Assembly: GCA_017857755.1 (NCBI GenBank)
Contig: JAFMCM010000004.1
Location: 1-64,000 of the forward strand
DNA from: Methylophilaceae bacterium
Lineage (GTDB): Bacteria; Pseudomonadota; Gammaproteobacteria; Burkholderiales; Methylophilaceae
Length of the DNA stretch: 64,000 bases
Direction: 5' to 3'
In this document: positions 58,643-64,000 of the stretch, in pieces
Layout: the number at the start of each line of letters is the position of its first letter
Numbering within the stretch: position 1 is the stretch's first letter
Position numbers and translations under genes: made by a program
Notes under the pieces: generated by a model
The model's input: the letters and a program-made list of their open reading frames with translations, nothing else
The model's database searches: none
Told to the model about the DNA's origin: nothing

Positions 58643-60205
58643 TTAAACGACGCTCTCTTTCTCGTTAAGTCCCTTGTCTAAACCAAAATCTTCACCAAAG
58701 TGATTGAGTGCACTGATGACTGGGTAAGGTGTCATTCCACCTAAAGCACATAAAGACCCATTCAGCATAGTATCGGACAAATCACGCAAAACTTGAATAT
58801 TTTTTGCATGATCTTTACCAGTTGCAATCTTATCCATGACTTCAACACCCCTTACAGCCCCAATACGACATGGCGTACACTTACCACAACTCTCAACCGA
58901 ACAAAATTCAAAAGCATAGCGTGCCATTTTTGCCATATTCACCGTGTCATCAAAGGCAACAATACCACCATGACCAAGCACCGCCCAAAGGTTTTGAAAA
59001 GCTTCGTAGTCCATTGGCGTATCAAATTGACTTTCAGGTAAATAAGCACCTAGGGGACCACCAACTTGCACCGCACGAATAGGTCTTCCACTTGCTGAAC
59101 CACCGCCATAGTCATATAACAGCTCTCTCAAGGTTACACCAAAAGCCAGTTCAACTAATCCACCCTGCTTGATATTACCTGCCAACTGAATCGGCAACGT
59201 TCCTCGCGAGCGTCCCATGCCATAATCAGCATAATACTGGGCACCTTTATCTAAGATAATCGGGATGGTCGCCAAACTAATGACATTATTGACAACCGTT
59301 GGCTTTCCAAACAAGCCTTCTATTGCTGGTAATGGCGGTTTAAACCTAACCAAACCACGTTTACCTTCCAAGCTTTCTAACAAAGAGGTCTCTTCACCAC
59401 AGACATAAGCACCCGCTGCACGGCGCACTTCTAAATAGAAGCGCTGACCAGAGCCACAGACATCATCGCCTAGGTAACCTGCTAGCGTTGCTTTAGCAAT
59501 TGCCTCGTTCAACACATGCAAGGCATGCGGATACTCGCTACGTAAATAAATATAGCCTTGCGTTGCACCAACCGCGATACCCGCAATAGTCATACCTTCA
59601 ATTAACACAAAAGGATCGTCTTCCATCACCATGCGGTCGGAGTAAGTCCCTGAATCACCTTCATCCGCATTACAGACGATATACTTTTGCTCGCCTGATG
59701 CGCCTAACACTGTATTCCATTTAATGCCTGTTGGGAAAGCAGCACCACCACGCCCACGCAAACCTGATTCTGTTACTGTTTTGATGATATCTTCCTGCGT
59801 CATGGTCAAGGCATTTTTTAGCCCTTTATAACCGTCATGCGCCACATAATCTTCCAATGAAACAGGGTCAGTAACCCCTGCTCGCGCAAAAGTTAACCTT
59901 TGTTGATTTTTTAAGTAGGGTATCTCATTCGTTAAACCAAGATACAAGGCGTGATTAGCACCATTCAAAAAGTCTGCGTCAAACAAACTGGCAACATCCT
60001 TAGGCTTAACGGGGGCATAAGCTACACGCCCTTGTGCTGTTTCAACTTCCACCATTGGCTCTACCCAGAACAAACCACGAGAACCGTTTCTAATTAATTG
60101 AATGGCAATCCCACGCTTTTCAGCTTCGAGCTGAATGGCTTTTGCGGTTTTGTCTGCACCAAGAGAAAGGGCAGTAGAATCACGAGGAACAAATACCTTA
60201 ACCAT
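58643..60205 (-). CDS. fdsB: FdsB, formate dehydrogenase beta subunit (NADH-binding)
   Basis: A 520-residue homologue of the complex I NuoF subunit. A thioredoxin-like N-terminal region (about 1-80) is followed by the FMN/NAD domain with [15 protein letters not shown] and [17 protein letters not shown], the [15 protein letters not shown] block, and the [4Fe-4S] site [12 protein letters not shown]. It passes electrons from FdsA to NAD. Its start overlaps fdsG by eight bases. Confidence 0.97.
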   Translation of the reverse strand: MVKVFVPRDSTALSLGADKTAKAIQLEAEKRGIAIQLIRNGSRGLFWVEPMVEVETAQGRVAYAPVKPKDVASLFDADFLNGANHALYLGLTNEIPYLKNQQRLTFARAGVTDPVSLEDYVAHDGYKGLKNALTMTQEDIIKTVTESGLRGRGGAAFPTGIKWNTVLGASGEQKYIVCNADEGDSGTYSDRMVMEDDPFVLIEGMTIAGIAVGATQGYIYLRSEYPHALHVLNEAIAKATLAGYLGDDVCGSGQRFYLEVRRAAGAYVCGEETSLLESLEGKRGLVRFKPPLPAIEGLFGKPTVVNNVISLATIPIILDKGAQYYADYGMGRSRGTLPIQLAGNIKQGGLVELAFGVTLRELLYDYGGGSASGRPIRAVQVGGPLGAYLPESQFDTPMDYEAFQNLWAVLGHGGIVAFDDTVNMAKMARYAFEFCSVESCGKCTPCRIGAVRGVEVMDKIATGKDHAKNIQVLRDLSDTMLNGSLCALGGMTPYPVISALNHFGEDFGLDKGLNEKESVV

Positions 60206-60677
60206 TACTGACCTCGCTAACTAATTCTGTAATTTGTGCCATATCCATACGTCCATAAACATCATCATCCATCATGACTGCTGGTGAGCAAGCACAGTTC
60301 CCTAAACAATAAACAGGTAATAGAGTGACTTTGCCATCAGCTGTGGTTTGATGATAATCAATACCTAATTTAGCCTTAATGTCTGCTTCTAATTGCTCCG
60401 AACCCATGGCTTGACACGATTCTGCGCGACATACCTGCAAGATATGTTCTCCAACGGGATGGGTTCTAAAATGGTGATAGAAAGTAACAAATCCATGCAC
60501 TTCTGCTACCGACAGCGCCATCGCCTGCGCAATTTGTGGATAAACATCTTCAGGAATATAACCAATATCGTCTTGAATAGCATGCAACAAAGGCATTAAA
60601 CCTCCTGGCAAGCCTTTGTGCGCAATTATGTGGGATTCGATTTTTTCCAAATCATTATTCGAAAGTGTATTAACCAA
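60198..60677 (-). CDS. fdsG: FdsG, formate dehydrogenase gamma subunit
   Basis: A 159-residue homologue of NuoE that carries a [2Fe-2S] cluster. Cysteines are in [11 protein letters not shown] and [11 protein letters not shown], and the region [18 protein letters not shown] is typical. The start is a TTG at 60677 with GGGG-rich bases upstream; the next Met is too far inside the domain. It is the first gene of the fds operon, and the promoter must lie in the 128-base gap to moaA, which is read the other way. Confidence 0.94.
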   Translation of the reverse strand: MVNTLSNNDLEKIESHIIAHKGLPGGLMPLLHAIQDDIGYIPEDVYPQIAQAMALSVAEVHGFVTFYHHFRTHPVGEHILQVCRAESCQAMGSEQLEADIKAKLGIDYHQTTADGKVTLLPVYCLGNCACSPAVMMDDDVYGRMDMAQITELVSEVSNG

Positions 60678-60805
60678 GCCTATGCCCCAAAATGTTACTG
60701 AAATGTAAATAACTTGCTATCATATACCTAAAACTCTACTTGTTAAACCCCAAAAATGGCATAGAATAAGGAGTTATTTCTAAATCCAATTTCCCTTCTT
60801 TACTT
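60678..60805. promoter_or_regulatory. Divergent promoter region of fds and moaA
   Basis: A 128-base AT-rich gap between two divergent operons. An AAGGAG at 60768-60773 would be a good ribosome site, but the nearest moaA ATG is 32 bases further. I see no clear operator or paired promoter boxes. Confidence 0.35.
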
Positions 60806-61807
60806 ATGGTGAACTCAACACAATCTCTTGTTGATCAATTTGGTAGGCAAGTGGACTACATCCGCTTGTCAATTACCGATCGCTGCGACTTCCGCTGCCA
60901 ATATTGCATGGCAGAAGATATGACGTTTTTGCCTCGACATGAGGTTTTGAGTTTAGAGGAATGTGCACGGATCATTAAAGTGTTTGTCCATTTAGGCGTC
61001 AGAAAAGTTCGCATTACAGGAGGAGAGCCATTGGTGCGTAAAAATGCATTGTGGCTATTTGAAGAAGTGGGCCAACTGACTGGCCTAAAAGAGTTAGTAC
61101 TCACTACTAATGGCAGCCAGCTTGAATTTAAAGCTGATGCACTAAGAAAATCGGGTGTCAAACGGATTAACATTTCAGTCGACAGCCTACAGCCTGCACG
61201 ATTCAAATCTATTACACGCACAGGCGATTTAGCCAAAGTGTTGGCAGGTATTGATAGCGCCATTGCAACGGGCTTTGAAGGCATCAAACTCAACACGGTG
61301 TTAATGCGCGGTATAAATGATGATGAAGCTGTTGATTTGGTTCAGTTTGCTATTGATAAGCAGATTGATATTAGTTTTATTGAAGAGATGCCACTAGGCG
61401 AGGTGAATCACTCTCGCGAAAATACTTTTGTGAGCAATATTACCACCTTAAAGCAATTACAAAGCCAGTATTCACTATTAGAAACCAAACATTCATCAGG
61501 TGGTCCAGCTGCATACTGGCAGGTAGCTAAGACAAAGACAAAAATTGGTTTTATTTCCCCACACAGCCATAATTTTTGCGAAAGCTGCAATCGTGTTCGC
61601 ATCACATGCCAAGGTGAGCTATATTTGTGTTTAGGCCAAGATGATAAAGTTGATCTGATGCCATTATTAAGGGCTTTTCCAAACGATGACACACCAATCA
61701 TTGAAGCGATTATGAATAGTATGAAAATCAAACCCAAAGGGCATGATTTTGATTTACAGCGTCCAAGGCCTGCCGTAATTAGATTTATGTCTCACACTGG
61801 TGGTTAG
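60806..61807 (+). CDS. moaA: MoaA, GTP 3',8-cyclase
   Basis: Radical-SAM enzyme that begins molybdenum cofactor synthesis by converting GTP to the cyclic 8-nucleotide. The SAM cluster is CDFRCQYC (residues about 28-35), the C-terminal cluster cysteines are in CESCNRVRITC and later LYLC, and the essential C-terminal Gly-Gly is present. Length 333. It leads the moaA-mobA-mobB-moeA set. No ribosome site is close to the ATG; an AAGGAG lies 32 bases upstream, so the true start or a control element is uncertain. Confidence 0.95.
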   Translation: MVNSTQSLVDQFGRQVDYIRLSITDRCDFRCQYCMAEDMTFLPRHEVLSLEECARIIKVFVHLGVRKVRITGGEPLVRKNALWLFEEVGQLTGLKELVLTTNGSQLEFKADALRKSGVKRINISVDSLQPARFKSITRTGDLAKVLAGIDSAIATGFEGIKLNTVLMRGINDDEAVDLVQFAIDKQIDISFIEEMPLGEVNHSRENTFVSNITTLKQLQSQYSLLETKHSSGGPAAYWQVAKTKTKIGFISPHSHNFCESCNRVRITCQGELYLCLGQDDKVDLMPLLRAFPNDDTPIIEAIMNSMKIKPKGHDFDLQRPRPAVIRFMSHTGG

Positions 61808-61810
61808 ATA

Positions 61811-62404
61811 TTGATGTTACCAGTTTCAGCTATCATTCTTGCTGGGGGTAAAGCCACTAGAATGGGTGGCGTTGATAAAGGATTGGTTACATTACAGAAC
61901 AAACCGTTCGTCCAACATGTGATTAATCGATTATCACCTCAAGTTGACGAAATATTGGTGAATGCCAATCGTGAAATTGCACAATACAGATTATTTGGCT
62001 TTCCAGTTTTTGAAGATGAATACGCAGACTTTATTGGTCCTTTAGCTGGATTTAGCCTTGGCTTGCAACTATGTAAACACGAATATTTACTGACAACCCC
62101 ATGTGACTCTCCTTTAATTCCTCATCATTTAGCCAGCAGACTGATGCAATCACTGATTGCCAACGACGCCGATATCGCAATCGCCAAAAGTGGCGGTTTT
62201 ACACATCCAGTTTTTTGCTTAATGAAAAAATCGCTGTTAAGTTCATTAAAAAACTTTATTGCGCATGGCGGTCGTAAAGTGAGCATTTGGCAAAAAAGTC
62301 ATATTTATACTGAAGTGTTGTTTGATGATTGTGACAATGCATTTGTGAATGTGAATACATTTGAGGAGTTGCATACTTTGGCTTTACAATTAAGCCATGA
62401 CTAA
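61811..62404 (+). CDS. mobA: MobA, molybdenum cofactor guanylyltransferase
   Basis: A 197-residue enzyme that attaches GMP to molybdopterin, building the bis-MGD form used by FdsA. The nucleotide-binding motif IILAGGKATRMGGVDKGL is near the start, and TPCDSPLIPHHL near residue 96 supplies the catalytic Asp. It follows moaA after three bases and overlaps mobB by eight bases. Confidence 0.95.
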   Translation: MMLPVSAIILAGGKATRMGGVDKGLVTLQNKPFVQHVINRLSPQVDEILVNANREIAQYRLFGFPVFEDEYADFIGPLAGFSLGLQLCKHEYLLTTPCDSPLIPHHLASRLMQSLIANDADIAIAKSGGFTHPVFCLMKKSLLSSLKNFIAHGGRKVSIWQKSHIYTEVLFDDCDNAFVNVNTFEELHTLALQLSHD

Positions 62405-62927
62405 AACACCCATCCTTGGCATTATAGCTGCGGGCAGCAATGCTGGCAAAACCACCATCATCACCCAGTTAATCCCTGCTTTAGCGGCGCAAGACATCCG
62501 CGTATCGGTCATCAAGCATGCACATCACAAATTTGACATTGACCATCCTGGAAAAGACAGCCATACCATTCGTGAAGCAGGTGCAGTACAAACTTTAATT
62601 GCTTCGGAAAAACGCTGGGCTTTGATGACGGAAATGGCGCGTACCCCAGATGATTGCAGCGGGGCAAATTTAACATCCTTGTTATCACAACTCGATGACC
62701 GCTACGCCGATTTGATTCTAGTTGAAGGGTTCAAACAAGCGACCATTCCAAAGATTGAAATTTATCGTCCAAGCCTTGGTCTACCTTTACTAGCAGAGCA
62801 AGATGCTAATATTATTGCGGTGGCCTCTGATGAAATAATCAAATGCACTAAGCCACAATTGGCACTGAACGACACCGCAGCAGTCTGTACTTTTATAATG
62901 CAATGGATAAAACAATATCATGACTAA
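62397..62927 (+). CDS. mobB: MobB, molybdopterin-guanine dinucleotide accessory GTPase
   Basis: A 176-residue P-loop protein that supports MobA. The Walker A motif is GSNAGKTTI at residues 13-21, followed by VIKHAHHKFDIDHPGKDSH and LVEGFKQATIPKIEIYR. Length is normal. Overlaps with mobA and moeA show that the genes are one operon. Confidence 0.93.
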   Translation: MTKTPILGIIAAGSNAGKTTIITQLIPALAAQDIRVSVIKHAHHKFDIDHPGKDSHTIREAGAVQTLIASEKRWALMTEMARTPDDCSGANLTSLLSQLDDRYADLILVEGFKQATIPKIEIYRPSLGLPLLAEQDANIIAVASDEIIKCTKPQLALNDTAAVCTFIMQWIKQYHD

Positions 62928-64000
62928 AATAACCCTATCGCAACTCGCTAATCATCCAAGTTGTATGGACGATTATGACCCAAATGCCATGTCTGTCACA
63001 CAAGCTCGCACCTTCATTCAACAATTCTTAACCCCTGTTGCTCAAACAGAACGCAGCCCAATCCGAGAGAGTTTACATCGCATCCTTGCTGAAAATATTG
63101 TATCGCCTCAGCACGTCCCTAACCATAACAATAGCGCAATGGATGGGTATGCGTTTAAGTACAATGAAGGTATTAAAATGATTAAAATCATTGGCACTGC
63201 TTTTGCGGGGAGACCATTTGATGGAGAAGTAAAGCCGAGTGAATGCGTCAAAATCATGACTGGGGCTGTGATACCCAAAGGGGCTGACACCGTCATCATG
63301 CAAGAAAAAACCGTCAACAAAGGTGATTACATTAATGTATTAGAGGATGCGCCAACTAAGGGGTCGAACGTGCGTTTAGCAGGTGAAGACTTAAAACGTG
63401 GCGAAACTGTTCTTTGCAAGGGTCATCAGATTCAAGCAGCAGATTTAGGCTTATTAGCCTCCTTAGGGATTGCCGATGTTATGGTTAATCGACAACTAAA
63501 AGTGGCTTTCTTTAGCACAGGTGATGAGTTGGTTAGTCTAGGAAAATCACTTGAAGAGGGTCAAATTTATGACAGCAATCGTTACACCATTTACGGCATG
63601 TTAAGCGAGTTAAAGGTTTTGATTACCGATTTAGGTGTCGTTCCAGACCAACCAGCATTGCTCGAAGCAACCCTTCTGAAAGCAGCTGGTGCGCATGATG
63701 TCGTATTGACCAGCGGCGGGGTTTCGGTTGGTGAGGCTGACTACATGAAGTCACTTCTCAGGAAACATGGGGAAGTATTATTCTGGAAAATTAATATGAA
63801 GCCAGGTCGACCGCTTGCTTACGGCAAAGTACGAAATGCCCATTATTTTGGTTTGCCTGGCAACCCCGTTTCAACCATGGTGACCTTTTATCAGTTCGTC
63901 CGTCAGGCACTACTTACACTAATGGGAAACAATGTTCTACCCAGCCCAGTCTTCCAGGTGGAATGTACTGAGTCGATTAAAAAAGCAAAAGGACGTACAG
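62920..64000 (+). CDS. moeA: MoeA, molybdopterin molybdotransferase (partial)
   Basis: Inserts molybdate into adenylylated molybdopterin. The frame begins with ATG at 62920, overlaps mobB by eight bases, and runs off the right edge after 360 codons, so the C-terminal end (about 40-50 residues) is missing. Conserved blocks: NHNNSAMDGYAF near residue 66-77, CVKIMTGAVIPKGADTVIM, TGDELV near 203, and FGLPGNPVSTMVTFYQFV near 311. The Gly-Gly-Val-Ser-Val-Gly loop after VVLTSG marks the catalytic domain. Confidence 0.95.
   Translation, partial: MTKITLSQLANHPSCMDDYDPNAMSVTQARTFIQQFLTPVAQTERSPIRESLHRILAENIVSPQHVPNHNNSAMDGYAFKYNEGIKMIKIIGTAFAGRPFDGEVKPSECVKIMTGAVIPKGADTVIMQEKTVNKGDYINVLEDAPTKGSNVRLAGEDLKRGETVLCKGHQIQAADLGLLASLGIADVMVNRQLKVAFFSTGDELVSLGKSLEEGQIYDSNRYTIYGMLSELKVLITDLGVVPDQPALLEATLLKAAGAHDVVLTSGGVSVGEADYMKSLLRKHGEVLFWKINMKPGRPLAYGKVRNAHYFGLPGNPVSTMVTFYQFVRQALLTLMGNNVLPSPVFQVECTESIKKAKGRT

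Overview
The window looks like a chromosomal segment of a methylotrophic betaproteobacterium, most likely of the family Methylophilaceae. This rests on the gene order, a tiny pqqA gene (precursor of the PQQ cofactor used by methanol dehydrogenases), a complete Fds-type NAD-dependent formate dehydrogenase operon next to molybdenum cofactor genes, and moderately AT-rich codon use. The genus cannot be fixed by eye. Most of the window is core chromosome. No prophage, insertion sequence, CRISPR array or rRNA operon was found.

Layout. 1-3.1 kb is a small accessory stretch: the tail of an unknown gene, a secreted thermonuclease-like protein, an unrecognised secreted helical protein, a PepSY-like anchored protein, an orphan pqqA with several inverted repeats upstream, a relic of a second pqqA cassette, and tRNA-Lys(UUU). 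3.2-10 kb holds ffh, a ypjD-like membrane gene, a HAD phosphatase, a yedA-like transporter, leuA with a probable leader peptide and promoter, and pssA. 10.2-16.2 kb holds tgt and the yajC-secD-secF translocase genes, with two bacterioferritin genes and bfd (under a probable Fur box) inserted between them. 16.2-20.3 kb holds a CorB-like protein, clpS and clpA.

From 20.3 to 44.8 kb nearly everything is on the minus strand: a GST, pyrD, cca, an NDUFA9-like reductase, slt, a small membrane protein, lpxC, and then the complete division and cell wall (dcw) cluster. In transcription order the cluster runs mraZ-rsmH-ftsL-ftsI-murE-murF-mraY-murD-ftsW-murG-murC-murB-ddlB-ftsQ-ftsA-ftsZ. Many genes overlap by four bases. 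A promoter with three MraZ boxes lies upstream of mraZ. RNase P RNA follows at 45.2 kb on the plus strand.

From 45.8 to 54.7 kb are pyrC-rsmI (minus), yraN, a BON lipoprotein, a DUF3579 gene, a TlpA-like thioredoxin, trxA, rho, rpmE2, a GT-C type glycosyltransferase and a TauE/SafE permease. From 54.7 to 64 kb the minus strand carries fdsG-fdsB-fdsA-fdhD-fdsD, running on into the permease. Divergently, the plus strand carries moaA-mobA-mobB-moeA, with moeA cut by the window end. These two sets belong together: the Mo genes supply the bis-MGD cofactor that FdsA needs and FdhD sulfurates, and the enzyme oxidises formate to CO2 with NADH production, the last step of methanol oxidation.

Most interesting observations: a leucine-rich leaderless-looking leader peptide in front of leuA with a C-rich tail that could be a Rho site; a pair of bacterioferritins with complementary defects (one keeps the ferroxidase ligands, the other the haem ligand); the orphan pqqA and its deleted sister cassette; and a perfect hairpin abutting the MraZ operator.
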